A program made the position numbers and the translations under genes. DNA of 64,000 nucleotides. Source: NIOZ-UU35 sp964344175 (GTDB taxonomy: Bacteria > Chloroflexota > Anaerolineae > Anaerolineales > UBA11858). Below, piece after piece: positions 56,076-64,000 of the stretch. The stretch is taken from positions 1 to 64,000 of the forward strand of contig CAYFMI010000009.1 of NCBI GenBank assembly GCA_964344175.1, written 5' to 3'. Each line of letters starts with the position of its first letter. The stretch's first letter is position 1. The notes beneath the pieces are model-generated. The model was not told where the DNA came from. It searched no databases and saw only the letters and a program-made list of their open reading frames with translations.

Positions 56076-56915
56076 TTATCGTTTCAACGCATGTAAAAAC
56101 GCGGCGCGGGTTTCAGGATCTTTAAAGGTCACTTCATCGGCATAAACCCGTTGCAAGCCGTCCGCCCAGAGCAACGCCGTCGCGGGAGTGTTGCCCAATT
56201 GCCCCAATGCCAGGGGCAGTATCGGTGCTAAGGTCAGCGTATGAATATAAACTGGCGACTCATCGGCAATGCGCTGGCGGAAGGCGGCCCCGCCAAAGCC
56301 GACAAATAAATCAACATCCTCCTGCACTTCCATGTCCGAGAGACCATCGCCAATCAGCAGTGCCCGTCCGGGATGCTCAGCACGGATGCGTGCAACGATC
56401 TGATTCTTGCCGCCCATCATTGTCAGGGGATTTGTTTCTACGGCCATGTACTGGGCGCGGGAATTCCGACCGCCGGGTTGTTCCCAATAGCGCCACCATG
56501 TTCCAGAAAGTTGATCGTACTCCATCCCCACAGCAAAGATCTGTTCGCGCGGCACACCCAGCCAAATGCCGAAATCGCGCACTGGCTCGATCAACCCGCC
56601 ACTGACAATGAAGACTTTCGTCCCCAGCAACTGCAAGGCGGCGATCACGGCTTTGGCATCGGGGATGACGGTATCACGATAGAGCTGGGCGATATGCTGC
56701 ACCTGCGCCTGGGTGGGGTTGGCCGTCACCAGGCGATGGCCGTAGACCGCTTCCAGGGGTATATCGCCTTCCATGGCCCGCTTGGTCAACAGGGCCACGT
56801 CGTGCTCGTGACCGGTCATACGGGCAAGTTCGTCAATCCCCTCAATGCTGCTGAGGGTGCTGTCACAATCGAAGACAACGATGTTCGAGATAGGCCAGAT
56901 AGGAGGAGGATTCAT
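56076..56915 (-). CDS. serB: HAD-family phosphoserine phosphatase
   Basis: Removes phosphate from phosphoserine. 279 aa from the ATG at 56915. HAD motif I VFDCDSTLSSIEGIDELA, motif II VFIVSGG, motif III region GGKNQIVARI and motif IV LLIGDGLSDMEV are present, and the helical cap between I and II fits SerB. The open frame extends upstream to 56981 through a palindrome and is rejected. serA follows downstream. The distance of the C-terminal 60 residues from standard SerB leaves some doubt about the substrate. Confidence 0.85.
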   Translation of the reverse strand: MNPPPIWPISNIVVFDCDSTLSSIEGIDELARMTGHEHDVALLTKRAMEGDIPLEAVYGHRLVTANPTQAQVQHIAQLYRDTVIPDAKAVIAALQLLGTKVFIVSGGLIEPVRDFGIWLGVPREQIFAVGMEYDQLSGTWWRYWEQPGGRNSRAQYMAVETNPLTMMGGKNQIVARIRAEHPGRALLIGDGLSDMEVQEDVDLFVGFGGAAFRQRIADESPVYIHTLTLAPILPLALGQLGNTPATALLWADGLQRVYADEVTFKDPETRAAFLHALKR

Positions 56916-56933
56916 AGAGAATGATACGTGATG

Positions 56934-56982
56934 AATGCAAAATGATGAATGGGGATATATTCTGCACTCATCATTTTGCATT
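56934..56982. repeat. Inverted repeat between penicillin acylase gene and serB
   Basis: Perfect 15-bp arms AATGCAAAATGATGA (56934-56948) and TCATCATTTTGCATT (56968-56982) enclose 19 bases. A related, weaker pair, AATGATGAA and TTCATCATT (59414-59454), lies upstream of the penicillin acylase gene. Confidence 0.8.
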
Positions 56983-56988
56983 TGCTCG

Positions 56989-59349
56989 TTAGGGTTTTAA
57001 TATCAATATATGACTTGCTTCACAATTTACCTGCTCACGCGTCCATAGCATGGGGTGGTATTCCACGTTGAGCCAGGGTTCGGCCAGATCATCGTAGTAC
57101 GGGCTGGCAAGCTGGCCGGATTGGCCGGGTGGGTGCATCGAGAGCGATTTACTGAGGTCGCTCATATCCACAATTTGGCGGAAGGTGGGCGACCAAGCGC
57201 GGTTGTCGTAGGGGCTGCCGGGGGACATGGCCGTCTGGCAAGGGGTGTCGGTGTCGCCGCCGATAGGGAAGGGGCCGCGGTTGAAGACCTGATCGAGCGG
57301 TTTCTGCGCCCCAAGGGGGTGCTCAAAATTAACCTGATGGAAATTGCCCCAGGCCCAGCATCCTTCATCTTCGCCTAAATTTGCCCGCATCCAGCCCAGC
57401 GCTTCTTCCAGGCTGCGCGTCACCCAGCTTTCGTAACCACCTGCCTGCTGCACCCACCATGAGGCGGGGTTGGTGAGCATCCGCAGCAGCACCACCGTAT
57501 CCTGGCCGAAAAACTCGTTAGCGTGCATCAACAGTGGGTGGAAGCCTTCGCCCATCAGACGTTTGGTCAGTTCACCGCCCAGGCTGGGAACGAACAGATT
57601 GCGCACCAGCGTGTAACGCAGCACTTCGTAGACCGCGCCGCCGACACTCTCTGGGTTAAGAATCCCATCCCATGCAGAGAGCAACTGGAGGGCACGCGCC
57701 GCCGGGCCGCCTTCGGGAGTCGGAAAATCTTTGAGTAAAGTTTGCAATTCAATACCGGGAAGACAGGTGAAATCTTTGTGGAAGCGGGCATGATCCTGCA
57801 ATGTAAGTTGGTCTTGCTCCTCAATAAGATCGGCCAAGCGCCGGGCGCGGTATCCATTCATCCAGACATTTCCCAGGAAGTGAGGGTAGTCATCGGGGAC
57901 GATTTTGTGGTTGCAGGTGACAAGATAGCCCTGTGCGGGGTTGAGGGCGTGAGGCATTTCTTCGAAGGGCACTTCACCCACCCACTCGTATTCGCCCGTC
58001 CAGCCCGGTGCGGGGGTGCTACCATTGCCTTTGGCACGCACCGGCACGCTCCCGCTGACCCAGTACCCAATATTATGGTCAACATCAGCATAGGCCACGT
58101 TAAGCTGCGGCGCTTCGATGCAGCGCATGGCGGCCACAAAATCATCCCAGCCGCGGGCAGCATTGAGGCGCAGCCAGCCTTCCAGCGCCGGAACCGGCTG
58201 CAAAGCCATGGAGTGCACGGCGACTTTTTGAGCCGGATAGCCAACCACATCCGAGATGATCGGTCCGTGGCGGGTGACAATGACACGCTCCATGTGGGCT
58301 TCTTTACGCCCTTTTACGCGGATCGGCTCTTCAATAATTTCGGCAGCGTGCCACGCATCTTTGTAGAGATAGCGGTTTTGGGCGTCAAGCTGCTCGATGA
58401 ACAGGTCTTCGGCATCGGTGTAGGCCAGGGTCATACCCCAGGCAATGCGGTCGTTGTGGCCGACCAAAACCATCGGCACACCCGGCAGGCTCACCCCGGT
58501 GACATGCAGATCGGGGGCATTGAGATGGACTTCGTACCACAGCGAAGGCATACTAACCGCAAGGTGCATGTCGTTACTCAGCACCGCCCCACCCGTGGCA
58601 CTGCGGTGGGGTGTGACCACCCAGGCATTGCTCCCCTTGCCACGGTCGAGGAAGGGGCCGGGAATTTTGCGCAACAGGCTGTCAGGATCAAGGGCGTTGA
58701 ACTCGATGCCCTGCGGCAAAGTAGTCGGATTGCCTGCCGGGTAGTGAATCTCCAACTCGGCGGCGTGTTTCAGGCCTACTTTATCGACAATCTCAGCGCG
58801 CAAGATTTCGCCTTGCCAGGCATGGGAAAGCTGCCAGATCATCACGCGGGAAAAATGGGCGCTCTCCTCGGGCTGCCAGGGAGCCGGCTTATGGCCTAAT
58901 AAGGTGAATTCCACCGGTAATTTTGTGTTGGGATGGGTGATGCAGGCATTGACCCCGGCGGCATAAGCCGTGAGCGCATCGCGGACTTCGGGCGCGGCGC
59001 GCTCAAAATCTATGCGCCCCAGGCGGTTGAAACCAAAAGTGCGGATAGCGCGGTCGGTGTCCAAAGCGATTTCACCAAAAACTTCACTGAGCGTACCCTG
59101 CGCCGTGCGGCGGTTGAGATCCATTTGAAAGAGCCGATCCTGGGCGTGGACAAAACCCTGCGCAAAAAACAAATCGGCACGGTTTTGGGCATAAATATGG
59201 GGGATGCCCCAGCGGTCGCGGAGGATCTCGACAGGCGCACTCAGGCCATTAAGAGTGATCGTCCCTTCGATTTGCGGTAAGCGGGCGCGGCTGATCGGCG
59301 TGAGAATTGAACGGGCTAACGATCCAAGGAATGTTCTTTTTGCAGGCAT
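56989..59349 (-). CDS. Penicillin acylase family protein (S45 Ntn hydrolase)
   Basis: 786 aa. Cleaves amide bonds, for example in acyl-homoserine lactones, penicillins or N-acyl amino acids, after self-processing into two chains. Early motif APVEILRDRWGIPHIYAQNRADLFFAQGFVHAQDRLFQMDLNRR is diagnostic. The linker ends at GSNAWVV with the Ser nucleophile at about 250, followed by HRSATGGAVLSNDMHL. The start at 59349 (TGGAG upstream) gives no signal peptide, unlike most relatives, which are exported. The actual substrate cannot be predicted. Confidence 0.92.
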   Translation of the reverse strand: MPAKRTFLGSLARSILTPISRARLPQIEGTITLNGLSAPVEILRDRWGIPHIYAQNRADLFFAQGFVHAQDRLFQMDLNRRTAQGTLSEVFGEIALDTDRAIRTFGFNRLGRIDFERAAPEVRDALTAYAAGVNACITHPNTKLPVEFTLLGHKPAPWQPEESAHFSRVMIWQLSHAWQGEILRAEIVDKVGLKHAAELEIHYPAGNPTTLPQGIEFNALDPDSLLRKIPGPFLDRGKGSNAWVVTPHRSATGGAVLSNDMHLAVSMPSLWYEVHLNAPDLHVTGVSLPGVPMVLVGHNDRIAWGMTLAYTDAEDLFIEQLDAQNRYLYKDAWHAAEIIEEPIRVKGRKEAHMERVIVTRHGPIISDVVGYPAQKVAVHSMALQPVPALEGWLRLNAARGWDDFVAAMRCIEAPQLNVAYADVDHNIGYWVSGSVPVRAKGNGSTPAPGWTGEYEWVGEVPFEEMPHALNPAQGYLVTCNHKIVPDDYPHFLGNVWMNGYRARRLADLIEEQDQLTLQDHARFHKDFTCLPGIELQTLLKDFPTPEGGPAARALQLLSAWDGILNPESVGGAVYEVLRYTLVRNLFVPSLGGELTKRLMGEGFHPLLMHANEFFGQDTVVLLRMLTNPASWWVQQAGGYESWVTRSLEEALGWMRANLGEDEGCWAWGNFHQVNFEHPLGAQKPLDQVFNRGPFPIGGDTDTPCQTAMSPGSPYDNRAWSPTFRQIVDMSDLSKSLSMHPPGQSGQLASPYYDDLAEPWLNVEYHPMLWTREQVNCEASHILILKP

Positions 59350-59508
59350 GGCAACTCCAGGTAAATGCAGAACACTTATCCCTGCGGTAAAAGTGCAGGC
59401 GTGCAAAAGGATAAATGATGAACATTCTGCATTCTGAATTCCACATTCATCATTCTGTGTTTGTCTCTGCAATTGTAACCGAATTACGCGTATCCTTTAG
59501 GGTTGGGT

Positions 59509-59514
59509 ATAATT
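59509..59514 (+). promoter_or_regulatory. Probable -10 element of ftcD operon
   Basis: TATAAT lies 46 bases before the ftcD ATG. No clear -35 is visible at the usual distance. Confidence 0.45.
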
Positions 59515-59559
59515 ACCCCTGTTCCCTTATCACTATATTTCCTACTTGCTGAGGTTACC

Positions 59560-61095
59560 ATGTCTAACCCCCTTATCGAATGTGTTACCAACTTCTCTGA
59601 AGGTCGCCGCCCGGAGGTGATCCAGGCCATTTCTGAGACGATTGCCGCTGTGAATGGCGTCTACGTACTTGACCATCATATGGATCACGATCATAACCGC
59701 ACCGTGATTACCTACGTAGGTTCGCCCGCCGGTGTAGAAGAAGCCGCTTTCCGCAGCATTGCAAAAGCCGCCGAGTTAATCAACCTCGACACGCACGAAG
59801 GCGCACATCCTCGCATTGGGGCCACCGATGTGGTGCCCTTCATTCCCATCTCCGGCGTGAGCATGGCAGATTGTGTGGAAATCGCTCAACGAGTAGGAAA
59901 ACGCGTTGGCGATGAACTTAACATCCCAGTATACCTCTACGAGGAGGCCGCCCAGCGCTCCGACCGCGTCCGGCTGGAAGTGATCCGCAAAGGCGAATAC
60001 GAAGGGCTGAAAACCAGCATTGCCACAGACCTCTTCCGTGAACCCGATTTTGGGCCAAAAGAACTTGGCCCCGCCGGAGCAACGGTCATTGGGGCGCGCG
60101 AGTTCTTAATTGCCTACAACGTCTACCTGACTACGGACGATATCGACATTGCCAAGAAAATCGCCAAGAGTGTCCGCCATTCATCCGGCGGGCTGCGCTA
60201 TGTCAAAGGGCTGGGCCTGCTGGTGGACGGCATGGCCCAGGTCTCGATGAACCTGACCAACTTCCGCAAAACGCCCATTGCCCTGGTGGTCGAGACCATC
60301 CGGCGCCAGGCGCAACGCTACGGTGTAGGCATCCGCCACAGCGAGTTGGTCGGCCTGATTCCGCAAGATGCGCTGGTAGATGCGGCGGTGTGGTATACGC
60401 AGATGGATCAGTTCGAGCCGGAGCAAGTTTTGGAGAAGAAGCTCTATGCAGCGATGGATGAGGCGGGACGTCAAGACGTCGGAACGTCGCGCGATTTTGT
60501 TGACGCACTTGCCGAAGGGAAACCTACCCCCGGGGGCGGCTCCGCCGCAGCCTACGCCGCCGCGATGGGGGCCGGGCTGGTCTCGATGGTGGCGCGCCTG
60601 ACCCTGGGCAAGAAGAAATACACCGAGGTGGAATCGCAGATGCAGGCCATCCTCGACGAATCCGAGAGCCTGCGCGCCGAGCTGACCGCCGCCGTCGAGC
60701 GCGATGCAGCCGCCTTCGATGGCATTATGGCAGCCTTCAAACTCGCCAAAGATGACCCTAACCGGGGGCAAGCCATTCAAGATGCCACCCTGCACGCCGC
60801 CCAGGTTCCGCTGGAAGTAGCGGGTAAATCCCTGCAGGTGATGGAATTAGCGCTTGAAGCCGTGCGTATCGGCAACCTTAACGCCATCACCGATGCCGGC
60901 ACCGGCGCGGCCCTGGCGCAAGCCGCCCTGAGCGGCGCGGGGTATAACGTGTGCATCAACATCTTGGGGCTGAAAGATAAAGACACCGCCAACAACCTGG
61001 TCAACGAAGTGCAAGCCATTAAAGCCAAAGCGGAAAAATTACACGCGCAAGTCCGCCGGCAGCTTATCGAGCGCGGGGGACTGGCGTTAGCGTGA
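59560..61095 (+). CDS. ftcD: Fused glutamate formimidoyltransferase / formimidoyltetrahydrofolate cyclodeaminase
   Basis: Moves the formimino group of formiminoglutamate to tetrahydrofolate (residues 1-300: IECVTNFSEGRRPEVIQAI, DTHEGAHPRIGATDVVPFIP with the catalytic His, NVYLTTDDIDIAKKIAKSVR) and then releases ammonia (residues 320-511: FVDALAEGKPTPGGGSAAAYAAAMGAGLVSMVARLTLGKK, a four-helix cyclodeaminase domain). The fusion is as in mammals and some bacteria. Histidine-degradation genes are not in the window. The start at 59560 follows TGAGGT. Its stop overlaps the M23 gene (GTGA). Confidence 0.95.
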   Translation: MSNPLIECVTNFSEGRRPEVIQAISETIAAVNGVYVLDHHMDHDHNRTVITYVGSPAGVEEAAFRSIAKAAELINLDTHEGAHPRIGATDVVPFIPISGVSMADCVEIAQRVGKRVGDELNIPVYLYEEAAQRSDRVRLEVIRKGEYEGLKTSIATDLFREPDFGPKELGPAGATVIGAREFLIAYNVYLTTDDIDIAKKIAKSVRHSSGGLRYVKGLGLLVDGMAQVSMNLTNFRKTPIALVVETIRRQAQRYGVGIRHSELVGLIPQDALVDAAVWYTQMDQFEPEQVLEKKLYAAMDEAGRQDVGTSRDFVDALAEGKPTPGGGSAAAYAAAMGAGLVSMVARLTLGKKKYTEVESQMQAILDESESLRAELTAAVERDAAAFDGIMAAFKLAKDDPNRGQAIQDATLHAAQVPLEVAGKSLQVMELALEAVRIGNLNAITDAGTGAALAQAALSGAGYNVCINILGLKDKDTANNLVNEVQAIKAKAEKLHAQVRRQLIERGGLALA

Positions 61096-62138
61096 ATTTC
61101 CAGTTTAAGGTTACAGGTTGCAGGTTGCAGGTTTGGCTCTTGTTTTTTGTAGCCGTTGGACTATTAGCTATGTCATCTGCTTGCGCACCAAATGACGTCG
61201 AACGTCTGACGTCTGAAGTCACGACGCCTGCCACTGCCACCCAACCTGCAACCCTTACTCCCGCCCCCTTGCCAAGTGCGACCGTTACCGAACTTCCAGC
61301 CCCCGCCCTCCTGCCCTGCACCGAAGAAGTTTGCGTAAAAATGGGGCATTTTATTTTCGAGCGCCCCATTGCTGCGAATCTCGTTGATATTGTGGACCCC
61401 ACCTATCGATACGGCAACACAGCCTATGGTGAACGAAAAACGCATCACGGGGTGGAATTCGTCAATCCTCAGGGGACACCCGTCCGAGCCGCTGCCGATG
61501 GAACTGTCATTGTCGCCGGGACCGATTACCAACAACCCTACGCCGACTTCCCCGCCTTTTACGGCAACCTGGTCATCATCGAACACCACTTCTCCGATCC
61601 CCAATTGACAGATTATCAACTACCCATATATACGCTTTATGGGCATCTCTCAGAAGTACATGCTGAGGTTGGGCAAAGCGTGCAAGCCGGCGACACCATT
61701 GGGCTGGTGGGGTTCACTGGTGCGGCCATCGGCGAACATCTGCACTTCGAAATCCGCCAGGGCGAGAACAGCTACCGAACAACCCGCAACCCCGAACTCT
61801 GGCTGCAACCCCATCGCGACCAGAACAACCAACCCACCGGGGCCATTGCCGGGCACGCCCTCGACGAATATGGCGGCTTCATCTACCTGCCTTCGGTAAC
61901 CATAGAGCAGCTCGACCCGGCGGGCGGCGACCCGCTGGCGGTCTACTACATCGAAGGGTATGCCGATTGGACGGTCAACGGGGACGACATTTGGAATGAA
62001 AACTTCGCGCTTGGCAACATTCCCGCCGGGCAGTATCGCGTCAGCTTTGTGGCGCGCGGACTGCAAAGCTACATCATCGACGTTTTCCCCGATATGGTGA
62101 CGGTGATTAGCTTCGATGCGCGGCAGTCAGGCGATTAA
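61092..62138 (+). CDS. M23 peptidase-family lipoprotein
   Basis: Envelope protein of the LytM type, probably a murein endopeptidase or its degenerate relative. Signal helix VWLLFFVAVGLLAMSSAC has a lipobox-like AMSSAC. A Thr/Pro linker follows, then the peptidase domain (about 105-245): HHGVEFVNPQGTPVRAAADGTVIVAG, NLVIIEHHF, YTLYGHLSEVHAEVGQSVQAGDTIGLVGFTGAAIGEHLHFEI. The first zinc motif reads HHGVE instead of HxGxD, so the Asp ligand is replaced by Glu; the second, HLH, is intact. A C-terminal beta domain ends the 348 residues. The GTG start overlaps ftcD, and the first 15 codons lie in a GTTGCAGG repeat, so the true start may be later. Confidence 0.85.
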   Translation: MNFQFKVTGCRLQVWLLFFVAVGLLAMSSACAPNDVERLTSEVTTPATATQPATLTPAPLPSATVTELPAPALLPCTEEVCVKMGHFIFERPIAANLVDIVDPTYRYGNTAYGERKTHHGVEFVNPQGTPVRAAADGTVIVAGTDYQQPYADFPAFYGNLVIIEHHFSDPQLTDYQLPIYTLYGHLSEVHAEVGQSVQAGDTIGLVGFTGAAIGEHLHFEIRQGENSYRTTRNPELWLQPHRDQNNQPTGAIAGHALDEYGGFIYLPSVTIEQLDPAGGDPLAVYYIEGYADWTVNGDDIWNENFALGNIPAGQYRVSFVARGLQSYIIDVFPDMVTVISFDARQSGD

Positions 62139-62163
62139 GTATCAGGCGTCAGGAAATCAGGGA

Positions 62164-63834
62164 ATGGGTAGACGAAAAAATTTCGCGCTGTTTATCATCG
62201 TCATCTTAGCAGGCTGTACACGGACATACCAAAGTTCACCTGATACCTTCTTACCTGATACCTACGCCCCATCTCCCACCCCCTTCCAACCTATACGCTG
62301 GACGCCGACATTCGCGCCTCCAACGCCTACCCTGCCCCCTACGGCCACCCCCAGTCCAACGCTCTCCCCCTACAGCATTGCAATTGCCGATACCATCCCC
62401 CAAAGCTTTATCGCGACGCTGACTCTGCCCCCAGAGTGGGGTCTCACCGACCAGTCTGCTGCGGCAGGGCTGCAACTCAGCATAAGCGATGAAAACCCGG
62501 TCAGTCATTGGGTTTATGCGTTGGCAGCCTCCTTCCCAACCGTTGTGGATGACGTCTCGGCGGGGGAATTACATGCCGCCTGGAAAGGCGCGACAGACTC
62601 GCTCTGGGGTGGCGCGCCGTTAATGATGGCAGAACCCACGCTGAGGGCTATTGCAGCCTATTGGGGCGAACCCGCCCCAGGCGCGGTACAGATCATCCCT
62701 GCCGGGGAGTTGGCCGATCAAGCCTGGGCGGCGCGTCCCTCCTGGGCGATTATCCCCTTTGAAGAATTGAATCCCCGTTGGAAAGTCCTCGCCATTGACG
62801 GCATCTCCCCCCTGCACAAAGATTTCAACCTAACCAGTTATGAACTCACCATCCCGATCTCGCTGCGAGGTGGTACACCGCCAGAAGGGCTTGTCATTCC
62901 GGAGTCGAATCGCGACCCAAACAAACTGACCGTCGTCGCCATGACCGGGGTAACCGCGCTGGTGCGGGCAACAGCCTTTGCAATGGAACAGCAGGGGATC
63001 AGCTACCCAGGGCTGGATGTGGCCGCCTGGCTGCGGGAAGCCGACATCACCCACATCAGCAACGAAGTGCCCTTCGCCGAGGACTGCCCTTACCCCAACC
63101 CGGTGCAGGAAGGCATGCGCTTTTGCAGCCGTGACAAATATATCGGCCTGCTGGAGGATGTCGGCACGGATGTGGTTGAACTGACCGGCGATCATTTCAG
63201 CGACTGGGGCGGCCAGGCCATGCTGCACACGCTAGAACTCTACGCCGAGCGCGGCTGGGCAGTATACGGCGGCGGGGCAAATTTACAGGAGGGGCGGCGC
63301 GGCGCACTCATTGAGCATAACGGCAACCGCCTGGCCTTCATTGGCTGCAATGCCAAAGGCGGCGGTTATGCCCAGGCCAGCGCATCGAACCCCGGGGCAG
63401 TGGCCTGCGATTTCGACTGGCTGACAGCAGAGATTGCCCGCCTGCGGGCCGAGGGCTACTTGACAATTGCCACCTTCCAGCACTTTGAGTATTACACCTA
63501 CACCGCTCAGCCTAATCAGATTGCCGACGCCCGACGTCTGACCGAGGCCGGGGCGGTAATTGTCAGTGGCAGCCAGGCGCACCACCCGCAAGCCTTTGAA
63601 TTCTCACATGGCGGCTTCGTCCATCATGGGTTAGGGAATCTCTTCTTCGATCAGTTTGCCGTCAGCTACGCCACCCGGCAAGGGTTCATCGACCGGCATA
63701 TCTTTTACAACGGTCAGCACATCAGCACCGAACTGCTGACCATCTTATTTATCGATTATGCCCGCCCGCGCCCAATGACTGCCGAAGAGCGCACCGAGTT
63801 GTTGAACGCCGCCTTCCAGGCCAGCGGGTGGTGA
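62164..63834 (+). CDS. CapA-family lipoprotein (poly-gamma-glutamate synthesis protein type)
   Basis: 556 aa. Signal helix FALFIIVILAGC with lipobox ILAGC, then a Pro/Thr linker (TPTFAPPTPTLPPTATPSPTLSP). Residues 75-270 form an extra N-terminal domain that looks like a periplasmic-binding fold. Residues 275-530 match CapA: VVAMTGVTALVRATAFA, ITHISNEVPFAEDCPYP, VVELTGDHFSDWGGQAM, FQHFEYYTYTAQPNQIADARRLTEAGAVIVSGSQAHHPQAFEF, HGLGNLFFDQ. Several usual metal-site residues are altered (GDH for NNH). The role in polymer export or anchoring is family-based. AGGGA precedes the ATG. Confidence 0.87.
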   Translation: MGRRKNFALFIIVILAGCTRTYQSSPDTFLPDTYAPSPTPFQPIRWTPTFAPPTPTLPPTATPSPTLSPYSIAIADTIPQSFIATLTLPPEWGLTDQSAAAGLQLSISDENPVSHWVYALAASFPTVVDDVSAGELHAAWKGATDSLWGGAPLMMAEPTLRAIAAYWGEPAPGAVQIIPAGELADQAWAARPSWAIIPFEELNPRWKVLAIDGISPLHKDFNLTSYELTIPISLRGGTPPEGLVIPESNRDPNKLTVVAMTGVTALVRATAFAMEQQGISYPGLDVAAWLREADITHISNEVPFAEDCPYPNPVQEGMRFCSRDKYIGLLEDVGTDVVELTGDHFSDWGGQAMLHTLELYAERGWAVYGGGANLQEGRRGALIEHNGNRLAFIGCNAKGGGYAQASASNPGAVACDFDWLTAEIARLRAEGYLTIATFQHFEYYTYTAQPNQIADARRLTEAGAVIVSGSQAHHPQAFEFSHGGFVHHGLGNLFFDQFAVSYATRQGFIDRHIFYNGQHISTELLTILFIDYARPRPMTAEERTELLNAAFQASGW

Positions 63835-63883
63835 GGGGAGAAGGTAAGCAGGCACACAGAGTAAACAGGTATCAGGGTTATCC

Positions 63884-63911
63884 TTGACGAAGTCACTCAT
63901 ACTTGTATACT
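63884..63911 (+). promoter_or_regulatory. Promoter upstream of dcd
   Basis: TTGACG (63884-63889) and TATACT (63906-63911) are separated by 16 bases, each one base from consensus. The predicted leader to the ATG at 63964 is about 45 bases. Confidence 0.65.
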
Positions 63912-63963
63912 TATCTACCTATATACCTGCATACACCACCCCAAAACCCGAAAGGACAACCTT

Positions 63964-64000
63964 ATGGGACTGAAACCCGACCACTGGATCCGCAGAATGG
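63964..64000 (+). CDS. dcd: Start of a probable dCTP deaminase gene (truncated by window end)
   Basis: Only 12 codons are present: MGLKPDHWIRRM. This N-terminus is typical of dCTP deaminases that begin with (S/G)xKxDxWIRRMA. AAAGGA lies 8 bases upstream and a promoter further up, so a gene certainly starts here; the product name rests on a short match and is tentative. Confidence 0.55.
   Translation, partial: MGLKPDHWIRRM

Noticed and set aside
56916..56981. 22-residue N-terminal extension of SerB
   Set aside because: It is encoded by the palindrome at 56934-56982 and the HAD motif is close to the ATG at 56915.

Overview
The window reads as chromosomal DNA of an Anaerolineae-type Chloroflexota bacterium. 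This is an inference. It rests on gene content (housekeeping genes with many GAF, cyclase and histidine kinase sensors), on lipoproteins with Thr/Pro-rich linkers (for example after the lipobox of the protein at 62164-63834), on a fused formimidoyltransferase-cyclodeaminase, on a moderate GC content, and on many small palindromic repeats between genes. No rRNA, tRNA, CRISPR array or prophage was seen. Coding density is high and most genes are ordinary metabolism, transport or sensing.

Layout. 1-4757 (+): two hypothetical proteins, a GT2 glycosyltransferase overlapping rnhB, and an S9 peptidase. 4766-6664: a RAYT-type transposase between two matching REP-like palindromes, then a TIR-sulfatase-modifying-factor fusion protein. 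6837-9653 (-): a calcium-type P-ATPase. 10001-19306 (+): icd, a GAF histidine kinase with a small membrane protein and a hydrolase, lspA-rluD, threonine aldolase, purine nucleoside phosphorylase, a membrane protein and an acetyltransferase. 19354-26057 (+): a membrane sensor with a C-terminal HTH-like region, an S1-repeat protein, a ComEA-like protein, a large membrane adenylate/guanylate cyclase and a PspC protein. 26104-28981 (-): YbaK, a YiiX-like peptidase coupled to RidA, a membrane protein and an AhpD-like protein. 29037-34692 (-): a MacB-type efflux operon with two consecutive HlyD-type adaptors and a MarR regulator, driven by a near-consensus promoter with a perfect palindromic operator. 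35035-39212 (+): an orphan GltD-like oxidoreductase and gyrA. 39286-43455 (-): a small membrane protein, birA, and a four-gene moeZ/cysO/mec/cysM cluster, which is the complete protein-thiocarboxylate route to cysteine. Upstream of it is an unexplained, strongly structured sequence (43519-43621). 43622-45690: palindromic repeats around a lipoprotein and a CheY-like protein. 45691-59349 (-): M32 carboxypeptidase, a short SerA homologue, a BaeSR-like two-component system with an exported protein, a hydrolase, uvrB (its start abuts a 7-copy heptamer repeat), serA, serB and a penicillin acylase family protein. 59560-64000 (+): ftcD, an M23 lipoprotein, a CapA-like lipoprotein and the first codons of dcd.

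The non-coding DNA is the most unusual part. A family of palindromic elements with the core CCGAAAAATAGGGGTG occurs at least six times, two of them nearly intact, and one copy has clear terminal inverted repeats. A separate REP family with the core ACCTTGCAGGT flanks the RAYT gene and recurs once elsewhere. A third type (28288-28447) has 10-bp flanking direct repeats. Many gaps also carry hairpins built from TTGAAGGTT-like words.
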